Source: an uncultured Flammeovirgaceae bacterium
Lineage (GTDB): Bacteria > Bacteroidota > Bacteroidia > Cytophagales > Cyclobacteriaceae
Assembly: GCA_913045135.1 (NCBI GenBank)
Contig: CAJWQD010000011.1
Location: 1 to 52,336, forward strand
DNA: 52,336 nt
Direction: 5' to 3'
In this document: piece by piece, positions 44,110 to 52,336 of the stretch
Layout: each line of letters starts with the position of its first letter
Position numbering within the stretch: the stretch's first letter is position 1
Notes under the pieces: generated by a model
What the model was told of the DNA's origin: nothing
The model's input: the letters and a program-made list of their open reading frames with translations, nothing else
Databases searched by the model: none
Position numbers and translations under genes: made by a program

Positions 44110-45432
44110 ATGAGCATAATTTCACAAGTTATTTTCACGGTGATCTTAGGAATATTCGTCTTTTTTATTATTCGAAGAGTCAATTTCATCAGATTAAATA
44201 TCGCTTTAGGGCGGCCACAAAAAGTAGTTGGTAATAAGAGGCAACGATGGAAAAATGTATTATTGATTGCCTTAGGACAAAAAAAGATGTTTAAAAAACC
44301 TGTCCCAGCGGTATTGCATTTATTAATATATGTTGGGTTTATATTAATTAATATTGAAGTATTAGAGATTATTTTAGATGGTTTTTTAGGTAGTCATAGA
44401 ATCTTTGCGCCGTTATTGTCAGATTTTTATGCCCCCTTGATTTCATTTTTTGAAATTTTGGCTGTAGTGGTAATCTTTTCTTGCATCTTATTCTTGCTAC
44501 GTAGAAATGTAATGCATGTAGCGCGCTTTAAAAAGCCTGAAATGAAAGGATGGGCTTCTTTAGATGGTAATCTTATCCTGGTAATTGAAATTATCCTTAT
44601 GGTGGCTATACTTTCCATGAACGCTGCAGACCAGCTTTTGCAGGAGATGGGTAATGCCGCGTATCCTCTGACTGGATCATTTTTAGTGAGCTCATGGCTT
44701 ATGCCAATCTTTGATGGATACGCTCCGAGTACTCTGTTTATCATTGAAAGAATGTCCTGGTGGTTTCATATTGTGGGCATTTTTGGTTTTACCTTGTATG
44801 TAACCTATTCAAAGCATTTGCACATCTTCATGGCCTTCCCCAACACCTACTTTTCGAAGCTGACACCCAAAGGGGCCATGGAACCAATGCCTGAAATCAC
44901 CTCTGAGGTTAAAATGATGTTAGGCATACCTGTTGAAGGGGAGACGCCGCCGCTGCCGGATGGCTTCAAATTTGGGGCACGTGATGTCAGTGATCTCAGT
45001 CGAAAAAATTTAATGGACGCGTATACTTGTACTGAATGCGGGCGTTGTACTGCTGAATGTCCAGCGAATATTACCGGGAAAAAGTTGAGCCCTAGAAAAA
45101 TAATGATGGATACTAGGGATCGCATGGAAGAAATAGGTTTAGCGAGGTCAGATGCCAATGTTCATGATGAAAAGTTCTTATTGGGAGGCTTTATTAGCAA
45201 AGAGGAGATCAATGCTTGTACCAGCTGCAATGCGTGTGTAGAGGCTTGTCCAGTCTTAATTAATCCTCTTGATATCATTCTCCAGCTCAGGAGGTATGAG
45301 GCAATGGAAGCCTCTGGATCACCGGCTTCGTGGAATGCCATGTTTCAGAACTTAGAAACGAATGCTGCTCCATGGAAATTTTCTCCACAAGATCGTTTCA
45401 ATTGGTCAGAAGAGTTAAAAAATGATAAGTAA
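44110..45432 (+). CDS. Membrane-bound 4Fe-4S protein (HdrD/DsrK-like)
   Basis: The 440-residue protein has about five hydrophobic segments in its first 235 residues, with histidines in LHLLIYVGF and WWFHIVGIFGF...KHLHIF that could bind heme b, as in nitrate-reductase-gamma-like domains. The C-terminal half has two 4Fe-4S motifs, CTECGRCTAECP at about 306-317 and CTSCNACVEACP at about 369-380. This architecture is that of heterodisulfide-reductase-related electron-transfer proteins. The next gene, 13 bases later, encodes a CCG-domain protein, so together they form a two-subunit module likely moving electrons between quinone and an unknown soluble partner. Donor and acceptor are unknown. Confidence 0.88.
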   Translation: MSIISQVIFTVILGIFVFFIIRRVNFIRLNIALGRPQKVVGNKRQRWKNVLLIALGQKKMFKKPVPAVLHLLIYVGFILINIEVLEIILDGFLGSHRIFAPLLSDFYAPLISFFEILAVVVIFSCILFLLRRNVMHVARFKKPEMKGWASLDGNLILVIEIILMVAILSMNAADQLLQEMGNAAYPLTGSFLVSSWLMPIFDGYAPSTLFIIERMSWWFHIVGIFGFTLYVTYSKHLHIFMAFPNTYFSKLTPKGAMEPMPEITSEVKMMLGIPVEGETPPLPDGFKFGARDVSDLSRKNLMDAYTCTECGRCTAECPANITGKKLSPRKIMMDTRDRMEEIGLARSDANVHDEKFLLGGFISKEEINACTSCNACVEACPVLINPLDIILQLRRYEAMEASGSPASWNAMFQNLETNAAPWKFSPQDRFNWSEELKNDK

Positions 45433-45444
45433 TTAAAGTTCAAG

Positions 45445-46236
45445 ATGGATATAAAGATACCAACAGTTGCAGCATTGGCTGCCGAAGGAAAGGTACCTGA
45501 AATTTTATTTTGGGTGGGTTGTGCGGGATCATTTGATGAGCGTTATAAAAATGTCACAAAGGCATTTGTTAAGATATTAAATAAAGTAGGGGTTGACTTT
45601 GCTGTTTTAGGTCCTGAGGAGACTTGCACAGGAGACCCAGCCCGAAGGGCAGGAAATGACTTTCTCTTTCAGATGCAGGCGATGGCCAATATTCAAGTTT
45701 TGAATGGTTATCGTATTAAAACGATAGTAACCGCTTGTCCGCATTGTTTCAATACCTTAAAGAATGAATACCCTGAATTGGGGGGAAATTATCAAGTAGT
45801 CCATCATTCTACCTATTTGCAACAACTTATAGATCAGGGGAAAGTTATTCAAAAGGGAGCGCAAACCGCTTTCAAAGTGAGAAAAATAACTTTTCATGAT
45901 TCTTGTTATTTGGGGAGAGCCAACAATATTTATGAGGCGCCGCGAAAAGTATTAGAAGCCCTCGATGCGGAATTGATTGAAATGAAAAGATGTAAAACCA
46001 AAGGGCTTTGCTGTGGAGCGGGAGGTGGACAGATGTATAAAGATGCAGAAAAAGGGAATAAAGAAGTCAATATTGAACGTACCGAGGAAGCATTAGAGAC
46101 CCAGGCCGACACCATAGCTGTGGCCTGCCCGTTTTGTATGACCATGATGAGTGACGGGGTAAAAAATAAAGAAAAAGAAGGGTCTGTACAGGTGCAAGAT
46201 CTTGCAGAACTTATTGCCGAATCTGAGGAGCTCTAA
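45445..46236 (+). CDS. CCG-domain (HdrB/D-like) Fe-S protein
   Basis: The 263-residue soluble protein carries two cysteine-rich CCG-type domains. The first has WVGCAGSFDERY at about 23, EETCTGDPARRAG and TACPHCFNTLKNEYPE. The second has FHDSCYLGRANNIYEAPR at about 150, KGLCCGAGGGQM and VACPFCMTMM. Such domains bind unusual Fe-S clusters and handle thiols or lactate-type substrates in heterodisulfide reductase, GlpC and LutA. It pairs with the membrane Fe-S protein upstream, presumably as its catalytic subunit. The substrate is not known. Confidence 0.9.
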   Translation: MDIKIPTVAALAAEGKVPEILFWVGCAGSFDERYKNVTKAFVKILNKVGVDFAVLGPEETCTGDPARRAGNDFLFQMQAMANIQVLNGYRIKTIVTACPHCFNTLKNEYPELGGNYQVVHHSTYLQQLIDQGKVIQKGAQTAFKVRKITFHDSCYLGRANNIYEAPRKVLEALDAELIEMKRCKTKGLCCGAGGGQMYKDAEKGNKEVNIERTEEALETQADTIAVACPFCMTMMSDGVKNKEKEGSVQVQDLAELIAESEEL

Positions 46237-46255
46237 TTTATTCAAACTTAAGACC

Positions 46256-46263
46256 TAACTTTG
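46256..46263 (+). promoter_or_regulatory. Candidate -7 element before the 161-residue conserved protein
   Basis: TAACTTTG is a full TAnnTTTG match 18 bases before ATG 46281, just after the stop of the CCG protein gene. It suggests the gene has its own promoter besides read-through. Confidence 0.4.
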
Positions 46264-46280
46264 TGTTTTAATTTAGCTTT

Positions 46281-46766
46281 ATGAACAATTCCTTTGATCA
46301 AATGCCTGATGATGCTCGATTGTGGGTATATCAGTGTAATCGAAAATTTATATCGTCAGAATTAGAAGCTATCAATTCCTCGTTACAAGAATTTTTAGCG
46401 TCTTGGTCGGCGCATGGAACGGAATTAAAATCTGCTTATGCCCTGTATTATGATCAGGTTATTGTCCTTTCGGTGGATGAGTCATCTCACGGTGCAAGTG
46501 GTTGCAGTATTGATGCGTCAGTCACTTTTATGAAATCATTAGAAGAAACTTATGAGATTTCCTTGCTGGATAGAACCCAGATTGGATTCGTGATTGACAA
46601 AGGGATAATGGTATTAAATTTAAGTCAGATTAAAGAAGCTATAACTTCTGATAAAATCAAGCCAAAAGATATCATTTTAAATAATGCGGTTTCCAGTGTA
46701 GCAGAGTTTAAAAAATCGTGGTATCAAACCGTAGATCAATCTTGGTGTAAGAAATACTTAACATAA
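46281..46766 (+). CDS. Conserved protein of unknown function (often mislabelled ABC transporter ATPase)
   Basis: The 161-residue cytoplasmic protein begins MPDDARLWVYQCNRKF after a short lead. It contains the striking HGASGCSIDASVTFMKSLE segment at about 70-88 and LLDRTQIGFV. I recognise it as a Bacteroidota-wide family that databases frequently call 'ABC transporter ATPase', but it has no Walker A or ABC signature motif. The conserved Cys/Ser/Asp patch GCSIDAS looks like a possible functional site. In my recollection it commonly follows the two Fe-S genes seen here. No function can be assigned. Confidence 0.75.
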   Translation: MNNSFDQMPDDARLWVYQCNRKFISSELEAINSSLQEFLASWSAHGTELKSAYALYYDQVIVLSVDESSHGASGCSIDASVTFMKSLEETYEISLLDRTQIGFVIDKGIMVLNLSQIKEAITSDKIKPKDIILNNAVSSVAEFKKSWYQTVDQSWCKKYLT

Positions 46767-46770
46767 ATTT

Positions 46771-46801
46771 TTGTCCAAAAAAAGGACTATTTTTCATTTT
46801 G
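46771..46801 (+). promoter_or_regulatory. Candidate promoter of the PorE-like gene
   Basis: TTG at 46771-46773, a 20-base spacer and TCATTTTG at 46794-46801 (one mismatch to TAnnTTTG) lie 17 bases before the start codon at 46818. A 4-bp GTCC/GGAC hairpin overlaps the spacer. Confidence 0.35.
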
Positions 46802-46817
46802 TCAAAGAGGTTAAATA

Positions 46818-48782
46818 ATGAAATATTTTTGTAAACTTTTAATTTTGTTTTTGTTTAACGGTTGTATTTCTCCTGCCACACAATTAATGAAAGGGAATTA
46901 TGATGGTATGATCGAAAAGCATGGGAAATACATGAAAACCAATGATGGCATAACCAACTATCAGATTGCTGAGGCTTATAGACTTTCCAATAGAATAAAG
47001 AATGCCGAACCATTCTATGCTTCAGCTCTAAAGTCAGGTATTGATCAAGATGATGCTTACTATTATTATGCTAGGTCATTAAAAGCCAATCAAAAATACG
47101 ATGATGCTCGTGAGGTTTTAAAAGATGCTTTACCTAAGGTCAAGGACGATCTGATTTATAAATTAATAACCTATGAAATAGAGGGTCTGGCCTCCTTAGA
47201 TGATATGTATAGTTCCGAAACTTTTTTTAGAATCAAGAACTTAGAAGAGATCAATACCTCTGGAGCGGAATATGGACCAGTTTTTGAAAATGGCAGGCTT
47301 TATTTTACTTCTAATCGCGATGGGGGTAAAATATATAAAAGTACAGGAACCCCGTTTACTGATATTTACAGTGTTGCGACTAAGGGAGCCAAGGTAAATT
47401 TAAGAACTTTGACCTCACTAGATCCAATAATTAATAACCCTTTGATTAATGAGGGCTCGCTGGCTTTAGGAGCCAATGGCAGTTACCTATTATTTGCAAA
47501 AGGAAACTCTGGTAAAGCTGGTGGTACACGTGAGGTCAATATTTTTGCTGCTCGATACCGAAATGGTAAATGGGGAACCCCCAGGGCCCTTAACATAAAT
47601 GATCCCAATGCCTATGATGGAACTCCAGCATTGAATAAGGAAGCAAATACCTTATATTTTGCTTCTAACAGAGTCGGAGGTTTTGGCGGGGCAGATCTTT
47701 ACATTGCAAAATTAGACCGTAGAGGGAGATGGGTTGATATCCAAAATTTAGGGCCGGAGATCAACACTCCAGGTAATGAAATGTTTCCCTTTATTTCTGA
47801 ATCAGGGGTCTTGTATTTTTCCTCGGATGGCCAACCTGGCTTTGGTAATTTAGATGTTTTTAAGGCTACAAGGATTGGAGGCTCTATGATTATAGAGAAT
47901 TTAGGAGCCCCTATGAATTCTTCTGCTGACGATTTTGGATTTTATGAATACAATCTTACGCGCGGTTTCTTTTCTTCAAATAGACAAGGAGGGAAGGGGG
48001 ACGATGATATTTATACGTTTGTTAATGATGATCCTGATCTGAAAATCATCAATTATTTTTTAACTGGGCAAACCCTTACCAAGGATGACGGTGGAGGAGC
48101 CATAGCGGTATCCAATACCAAAGTCTCCTTAATTTCAGAAAATGGTCAAATATTAGATGAATATTTTACTCGAGAAGATGGCGTGTATAAATTTCGAGTT
48201 TATGCACAAGAAAATTATAATATCAGGGTTGAAAAGCCTAATTATTTTTCCGCTAGACAACTATTTTCTACCGTTGGCAGAAGTATTAGAAGAGATACAC
48301 TCACCCAATTTCAGACTGATATTATCTTTGAATTAGATGTTGAATTAGATCAAATTGTGATTGAGAAAACCATTGTAATCAATAATATTTATTACGATTT
48401 GAATAAGGCTGAAATACGCACAGATGCAGCCTTTATTCTTGATAGTCTGGTTCTTATGTTGGAAGATAATCCCGAGATTTACATCGAGTTAGGCTCTCAC
48501 ACAGATGACAGAAATACCGATGCATATAATTTAGATTTATCGCAAAGAAGGGCCAAATCAGCTGTTGACTACTTGATTGGTCGCGGTATTCAGTCTAAAA
48601 GAGTTTTGGCAAAAGGTTATGGTGAAACAAAGTTAATGATTGAAAATGCGAAAACGGAAGCAGAGCATCAGATCAATAGGCGTACTGAATTTAAAGTATT
48701 GAAATATGATTTTGAGGAGATTGAGGTACAGGACGAATCGGTAGATGAATATGAGCGCTTCTTCGACAATGACAATAAATAG
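46818..48782 (+). CDS. porE: PorE-like T9SS lipoprotein (TPR, WD40-like propeller, CRD, OmpA)
   Basis: The 654-residue product has a lipoprotein signal ending FLFNGC (Cys16). Domains in order are TPR helices (about 35-130), a PD40/WD40-like beta-propeller (about 150-405; LYFTSNRDGGKIY, LYFASNRVGGFGGADLY, LYFSSDGQPGFGNLDVF, GFFSSNRQGGKGDDDIY) and a carboxypeptidase-regulatory-like domain (about 412-500). A C-terminal OmpA peptidoglycan-binding domain (about 515-635) has ELGSHTDDRNTDAYNLDLSQ and GYGETKL. This exact four-part order is that of PorE, which anchors the T9SS to peptidoglycan through its OmpA domain. Other Bacteroidota OmpA/PD40 proteins share parts, so a paralogue outside the T9SS is possible. 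Confidence 0.82.
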   Translation: MKYFCKLLILFLFNGCISPATQLMKGNYDGMIEKHGKYMKTNDGITNYQIAEAYRLSNRIKNAEPFYASALKSGIDQDDAYYYYARSLKANQKYDDAREVLKDALPKVKDDLIYKLITYEIEGLASLDDMYSSETFFRIKNLEEINTSGAEYGPVFENGRLYFTSNRDGGKIYKSTGTPFTDIYSVATKGAKVNLRTLTSLDPIINNPLINEGSLALGANGSYLLFAKGNSGKAGGTREVNIFAARYRNGKWGTPRALNINDPNAYDGTPALNKEANTLYFASNRVGGFGGADLYIAKLDRRGRWVDIQNLGPEINTPGNEMFPFISESGVLYFSSDGQPGFGNLDVFKATRIGGSMIIENLGAPMNSSADDFGFYEYNLTRGFFSSNRQGGKGDDDIYTFVNDDPDLKIINYFLTGQTLTKDDGGGAIAVSNTKVSLISENGQILDEYFTREDGVYKFRVYAQENYNIRVEKPNYFSARQLFSTVGRSIRRDTLTQFQTDIIFELDVELDQIVIEKTIVINNIYYDLNKAEIRTDAAFILDSLVLMLEDNPEIYIELGSHTDDRNTDAYNLDLSQRRAKSAVDYLIGRGIQSKRVLAKGYGETKLMIENAKTEAEHQINRRTEFKVLKYDFEEIEVQDESVDEYERFFDNDNK

Positions 48783-49195
48783 CAATAATCAACAAATTTA
48801 TTGTTTGCGTTTTATTTTGTTAATATAAGGTTAATCTTTGTTAGTCTCGAATTTTGTTTGCGATATAGCTTCAGTCCTAATCGAAGGGTACTTATTTGTT
48901 GTTACAGTTTTATATTTGGAAATTGGGTGGTCAAAATATCAGATTTTAATGACAGCAAAGGATTGTTACATGCCGTTGTGGATATAGGGCTACTGGGAAC
49001 AACTTCGCGGGTATTACTGCTGGATTAAAATAACTTTACAGGATCTTTTATTGGTCCTTTGGTCATTGGTTTTATCTCAAGTCAGTATAGATTAACTTTA
49101 GCTTTGGTATTGGTTCCCAGATTACGATAATCATTTTTGTAACTGGCACCATGATTGAATTTAAGTAACGATATTTATAGTTTATAAGTTATACT
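48783..49195. other. Gene-free interval with a possible transporter remnant
   Basis: No intact gene is present. An open stretch at about 49045-49125 reads NNFTGSFIGPLVIGFISS followed by a hydrophobic Leu/Val run. Neighbouring hydrophobic or plausible segments lie in other frames on both sides, as expected of a frameshifted transporter end. A 6-bp CAATAA/TTATTG hairpin at 48783-48803 follows the PorE-like stop and could be a weak terminator. Confidence 0.35.
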
Positions 49196-50362
49196 ATGTC
49201 CGATAGGTATGCACAACGGGGAGTTTCAGCCATCAAAAAAGATGTTCATAAGGCGATCTCAAATATAAATAAGGGACTTTTTCCCAAAGCTTTCTGCAAA
49301 ATAGTTCCGGATTTGTTAGCAAAAAATGAAGATTATTGCGCCATAATGCATGCAGATGGAGCTGGAACTAAGTCTTCCTTAGCCTATATGTATTGGAAAG
49401 AAACAGGAGATATGTCTGTTTGGAAAGGTATTGCTCAGGATGCGGTGGTCATGAATACAGATGATCTGTTGTGCGTTGGCTGTACAGAGAATATTTTATT
49501 ATCAAGTACAATTGGGAGGAATAAAAATAAAATCCCCGGAGAAGTAATTGCAGCAGTGATAGAAGGGACAGAAGAAGTCTTAGAAATGTTGAGAAATCAA
49601 GGGATTGATATCATTTCAACGGGTGGTGAAACGGCTGATGTTGGAGATTTGGTACGTACACTTATTGTTGACAGTACTGTGACTGCAAGAATGCCAAGGA
49701 ACAGGGTTATTGACAATGCCAACATCATCCCAGGAGATGTCATTGTAGGTCTATCCTCTTTTGGTCAGGCTAGTTATGAGTCGGTGTATAATGGCGGAAT
49801 GGGAAGTAATGGCCTTACCTCAGCAAGGCATGACGTGTTTTCAAAGATTTATCAATCAAAATATCCCGAAGCTTTTGATCCATCGGTACCACTGGATTTA
49901 ATTTTTAGTGGGACAAAACTCCTCACAGATACCATGAAAGATACGAGTTTGAATATAGGTAAACTGTTACTGTCTCCTACCAGAACGTATGCTCCTATTA
50001 TTAAGGCAATTTTAACCGAGTACCAGGATCAAATTCATGGAATGGTCCATTGTAGTGGAGGAGGTCAAACAAAAATCTTGCACTTCGTTGATCAACTAAA
50101 AATCACAAAAAATAATCTTTTTGAGGTTCCTCTCTTGTTTTCCTTAATTCAAAATGAGAGTACTACGAGTTGGCGTGAAATGTATCAGGTATTTAATATG
50201 GGTCATAGATTTGAACTTTATGTTCCAGAAGGGGTAGTAGATGACCTTATTGAAATTTCACAGTCTTTCAATGTGAATGCGCAAGTAGTAGGACATGTGG
50301 AGGCATCACCAATTAAAGAGCTCATTATTCAAACGCCCAATGGCTCTTTTGAATACCATTAA
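49196..50362 (+). CDS. purM: Phosphoribosylformylglycinamidine cyclo-ligase (AIR synthase)
   Basis: PurM closes the imidazole ring in purine synthesis, converting FGAM and ATP to AIR. The 388-residue product starts SDRYAQRGVSAIKKDVHKAI. It contains HADGAGTKSSLAYMYW, VMNTDDLLCVGCTENILLSS, ISTGGETADVGDLVRTL at about 140-156, PGDVIVGLSSFGQASYES and MVHCSGGGQTKIL, all family features including the nucleotide-binding glycine/asp loops. It is somewhat longer than the E. coli enzyme (345), which I recall as normal for Bacteroidota. The gene seems to stand alone, 413 bases after the PorE-like gene. Confidence 0.95.
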   Translation: MSDRYAQRGVSAIKKDVHKAISNINKGLFPKAFCKIVPDLLAKNEDYCAIMHADGAGTKSSLAYMYWKETGDMSVWKGIAQDAVVMNTDDLLCVGCTENILLSSTIGRNKNKIPGEVIAAVIEGTEEVLEMLRNQGIDIISTGGETADVGDLVRTLIVDSTVTARMPRNRVIDNANIIPGDVIVGLSSFGQASYESVYNGGMGSNGLTSARHDVFSKIYQSKYPEAFDPSVPLDLIFSGTKLLTDTMKDTSLNIGKLLLSPTRTYAPIIKAILTEYQDQIHGMVHCSGGGQTKILHFVDQLKITKNNLFEVPLLFSLIQNESTTSWREMYQVFNMGHRFELYVPEGVVDDLIEISQSFNVNAQVVGHVEASPIKELIIQTPNGSFEYH

Positions 50363-50681
50363 CTTATCAATTAAAAGCGCCTTCAAGACAATTAATGGTT
50401 TCATTTCCAATAGTTTTTTGGAATTTAGCTATCTGCAGTACAGATGATATTTTCTTTAATTTTTTGGAGCAAAATTTTATGTGAGTCAGGAAATGCTACT
50501 TTTACGATATATCAGTTGGACAAAAATTGATTTTTTTTTAGATAGGATCCATATTAAATCAATTCTTCCTCGGTAATAGCCATAGTTTTTCTATTATTCT
50601 CACATCCTTCAATTCTAGATATTTCTGAGCCATGACTTCCCCTAATTTCTTTTAACTTTGTTTTAAAAATTACGATTTTAT
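50363..50681. other. Gene-free interval between purM and manA
   Basis: No gene or terminator is convincing in these 319 bases. The only feature found is the promoter-like element at 50653-50660 just before manA. Confidence 0.5.
50653..50660 (+). promoter_or_regulatory. Candidate -7 element of manA-lipB
   Basis: TAACTTTG is a full TAnnTTTG match 22 bases before ATG 50682. A -33 TTG is not evident. Confidence 0.4.
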
Positions 50682-51656
50682 ATGACCTATCCATTAAAAT
50701 TTAACACTATTTATAAAGATAAGATTTGGGGAGGAAATAAGATTAAAACATTGCTAAACAAAGATTTTGGTGACTTGCCCAACTGTGGGGAGACATGGGA
50801 GCTTTCTGCCTTACCTGAAGATATTTCAGTTGTAAGCAATGGTAATTGGAGAGGCCAGGATCTTAAATCGTTGATAGCGCAAAACGGGATTGCCATTATG
50901 GGTGTAGAATTATATGAGAAATTTGGTTCACATTTCCCTTTGTTGATAAAATTTATTGATGCAAATCAGGATCTTTCCATTCAAGTTCATCCAGATGACA
51001 CATTGGCAAAAAAAAGGCATCAAGACTCAGGAAAAACCGAAATGTGGTATGTTTTGCAAGCAGACAAGCAGGCTAACCTGATTACTGGGTTTAAAAAGTC
51101 TATGTCCAGAGAAGCATATTTAAGAAAGTTAGCATCTGGGGATTTAATAGAAGTATTGAATCAAGAACAGGTTGCTGCAGGAGATGTTTTTTTTCTACCT
51201 GCAGGCAGAATACACACAATTGGAAAAGGGATTTTAATTGCTGAAATACAGCAGACTTCAGATATCACCTATCGAATTCATGACTTTAATCGAACGGATG
51301 ATCAAGGAAATAAGCGTACCTTGCATCTTGAAGAATCTTTAGATGCAATAGATTATACCTATGAATCAAATTACAAAACCAATTATGATCAGGGAATAAA
51401 TAAAAGAGTACCATTAGTTTCTTGTCCATATTTTGTAACAAACAAGCTGAATTTGACGCATAAAAAAGTATTAAATGCACCTCAAGTAGCGGGGTTCAAA
51501 ATTTATATTTGTATTGAGGGCTCAGCAAAACTAGTAAATGGCGAAGAGGAGACGCTTGTAGTAAAAGGAGAAACAGTTTTGATTCCTGCTATGTTATCAA
51601 ATTATGAAATTAAAACGGATGCTGAAGTGGTGCTTTTGGAAACTTATATTGAGTGA
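50682..51656 (+). CDS. manA: Type I mannose-6-phosphate isomerase
   Basis: ManA interconverts mannose 6-phosphate and fructose 6-phosphate, feeding nucleotide-mannose synthesis or mannose use. The 324-residue protein shows the short Bacteroidota/Firmicutes form: KDKIWGGNKI near the start, GETWELSALPEDIS, the zinc-binding SIQVHPDD (about 100-107), KTEMWYVL with the zinc Glu, and PAGRIHTIGKG with the zinc His (about 177). These are followed by QQTSDITYRIHDFNR and a C-terminal cupin half. All metal ligands are present. The stop overlaps the lipB start (TGATG), indicating coupling to an unrelated pathway gene. Confidence 0.94.
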   Translation: MTYPLKFNTIYKDKIWGGNKIKTLLNKDFGDLPNCGETWELSALPEDISVVSNGNWRGQDLKSLIAQNGIAIMGVELYEKFGSHFPLLIKFIDANQDLSIQVHPDDTLAKKRHQDSGKTEMWYVLQADKQANLITGFKKSMSREAYLRKLASGDLIEVLNQEQVAAGDVFFLPAGRIHTIGKGILIAEIQQTSDITYRIHDFNRTDDQGNKRTLHLEESLDAIDYTYESNYKTNYDQGINKRVPLVSCPYFVTNKLNLTHKKVLNAPQVAGFKIYICIEGSAKLVNGEEETLVVKGETVLIPAMLSNYEIKTDAEVVLLETYIE

Positions 51657-52336
51657 TGCAAAACAAAGTTGTAGAATTTCGACATTTGGGCTTGTTAGAT
51701 TACGAAAAGGGGCTTACTTACCAGAAAAAGCTTTTTAAGAAGATCATAGACTTAAAAATTAAAAATAGGAATCAGACTGTAGATCAGCAAGAAGTTACAC
51801 CTAACTATTTACTTTTCGTTTATCATCCTCATGTCTATACATTAGGTAAAAGCGGTAAGGAAGATCATTTGTTATTAAATAAAGTTGGACTCCGCGATAA
51901 GGGCGCGACCTACCATCGCATCAGTCGTGGAGGTGACATAACTTATCATGGGCCGGGTCAACTTGTAGGATATCCGATTTTAGATTTAGATAACTTTTTT
52001 ACCGATATTCATAAATATCTAAGATTTTTGGAGGAGGCGGTGATCCGAACTTTAGCTTCATATGAATTAGCAGCTGGAAGAATTGAAGGATTAACGGGGG
52101 TTTGGTTAGATGAAAATGATCCTAGTAAAGCACGAAAAATATGTGCATTTGGAGTTAAGTCTAGCAGATGGGTAACAATGCATGGACTTGCCTTAAACGT
52201 CAATGTAGACCTTGAGTATTTTAAAAATATTATTCCTTGTGGTATTGGTGATAAAGCGGTTACTTCTATGCATCAAGAACTAGGTAGACTGATAGTCTTT
52301 AATGAGGTTGAGGAAAGACTGCGTGAAAATATTTCA
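51656..52336 (+). CDS. lipB: Octanoyltransferase LipB, 3' end cut by window
   Basis: LipB moves octanoyl from acyl carrier protein to the lipoyl domains of 2-oxo-acid dehydrogenases and glycine cleavage H protein; LipA then adds sulfur. The frame is open from ATG 51656 (overlapping the manA stop in TGATG) to the last base, 227 codons without stop, close to the full family length. It contains FVYHPHVYTLGKSGK, RGGDITYHGPGQLVGYPI, the catalytic lysine in FGVKSSRWVTMHGLALNVN (about residue 168) and the catalytic cysteine in IPCGIGDKAVTSM (about 195). Both active-site residues are intact. Only the last few residues lie outside. Confidence 0.95.
   Translation, partial: MQNKVVEFRHLGLLDYEKGLTYQKKLFKKIIDLKIKNRNQTVDQQEVTPNYLLFVYHPHVYTLGKSGKEDHLLLNKVGLRDKGATYHRISRGGDITYHGPGQLVGYPILDLDNFFTDIHKYLRFLEEAVIRTLASYELAAGRIEGLTGVWLDENDPSKARKICAFGVKSSRWVTMHGLALNVNVDLEYFKNIIPCGIGDKAVTSMHQELGRLIVFNEVEERLRENIS

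Noticed and set aside
48801-49028. 75-codon forward frame after the PorE-like gene
   Set aside because: Starts at TTG with no family resemblance as a whole; better described as part of a possible decayed transporter end.
50559-50633. 24-codon reverse frame starting MAQKYLELKDV before manA
   Set aside because: Too short, no ribosome-binding context or promoter, and no family recognised; likely chance.

Overview
The window is AT-rich bacterial chromosome from a member of the Bacteroidota. Cytophagales or a close relative is my inference. The reasons are a complete porP-gldK-gldL-gldM-gldN block for the type IX secretion system (T9SS), TonB/lipoprotein pairs, a LytS/LytTR two-component pair, an ATP synthase operon that lacks atpD and atpC, and repeated promoter elements of the Bacteroidota type (TAnnTTTG at -7). 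Almost everything is core chromosome. I see no phage, insertion sequence, CRISPR array or plasmid gene.

Layout. 1-8.4 kb: the end of a phosphatase/arsenate-reductase-like gene, a MoxR ATPase, a probably surface-exposed lipoprotein with a TVTVTD-repeat stalk followed by a large TonB-dependent receptor, two small reverse-strand secreted proteins, and a TIGR01777-type epimerase. 8.6-13.3 kb: uvrA overlapping a LytS-type kinase and its LytTR regulator. 13.3-16.5 kb: heme genes (hemW reverse; DUF4271 membrane protein and hemD forward). 16.6-22.2 kb: porP, gldK, gldL, gldM, gldN, closed by a strong terminator. 22.2-28.8 kb, reverse strand: a tightly packed operon of a PorW/SprE-like TPR protein, a PBP1A-type peptidoglycan synthase and uvrC. 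28.9-37.2 kb, forward: an M23 peptidase and a bactofilin lead directly into the ATP synthase genes (atpZ-like, a small membrane protein, atpB, E, F, H, A, G), then a UbiA-like membrane protein and a coupled methyltransferase. 37.2-40.4 kb: asd alone between two intervals of about 1 kb without genes. 40.4-46.8 kb: an FMN glutamate-synthase-like protein, a DksA-like protein, scpB, a pseudouridine synthase, tRNA-Phe(GAA), a membrane/soluble Fe-S pair and a conserved protein of unknown function. 46.8-52.3 kb: a PorE-like lipoprotein, purM, manA and lipB (cut by the window end).

How it fits together. The PorL/GldL-PorM/GldM pair is the proton-motive-force-driven motor of the T9SS, PorK/GldK and PorN/GldN form its periplasmic ring, PorP and PorW/SprE are accessory parts, and PorE ties the apparatus to peptidoglycan. 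All are encoded within about 32 kb. Between them lie a peptidoglycan synthase, a peptidoglycan hydrolase, a bactofilin and the proton-coupled ATP synthase. Whether this neighbourhood reflects joint assembly of motor and cell wall is inference. The most notable sequence-level observations are the PorW/SprE-like protein without a lipobox, a long hairpin between atpE and atpF, repeat-encoded low-complexity segments in two envelope proteins, and the two empty intervals around asd. I found no clear case of a wholly new system.
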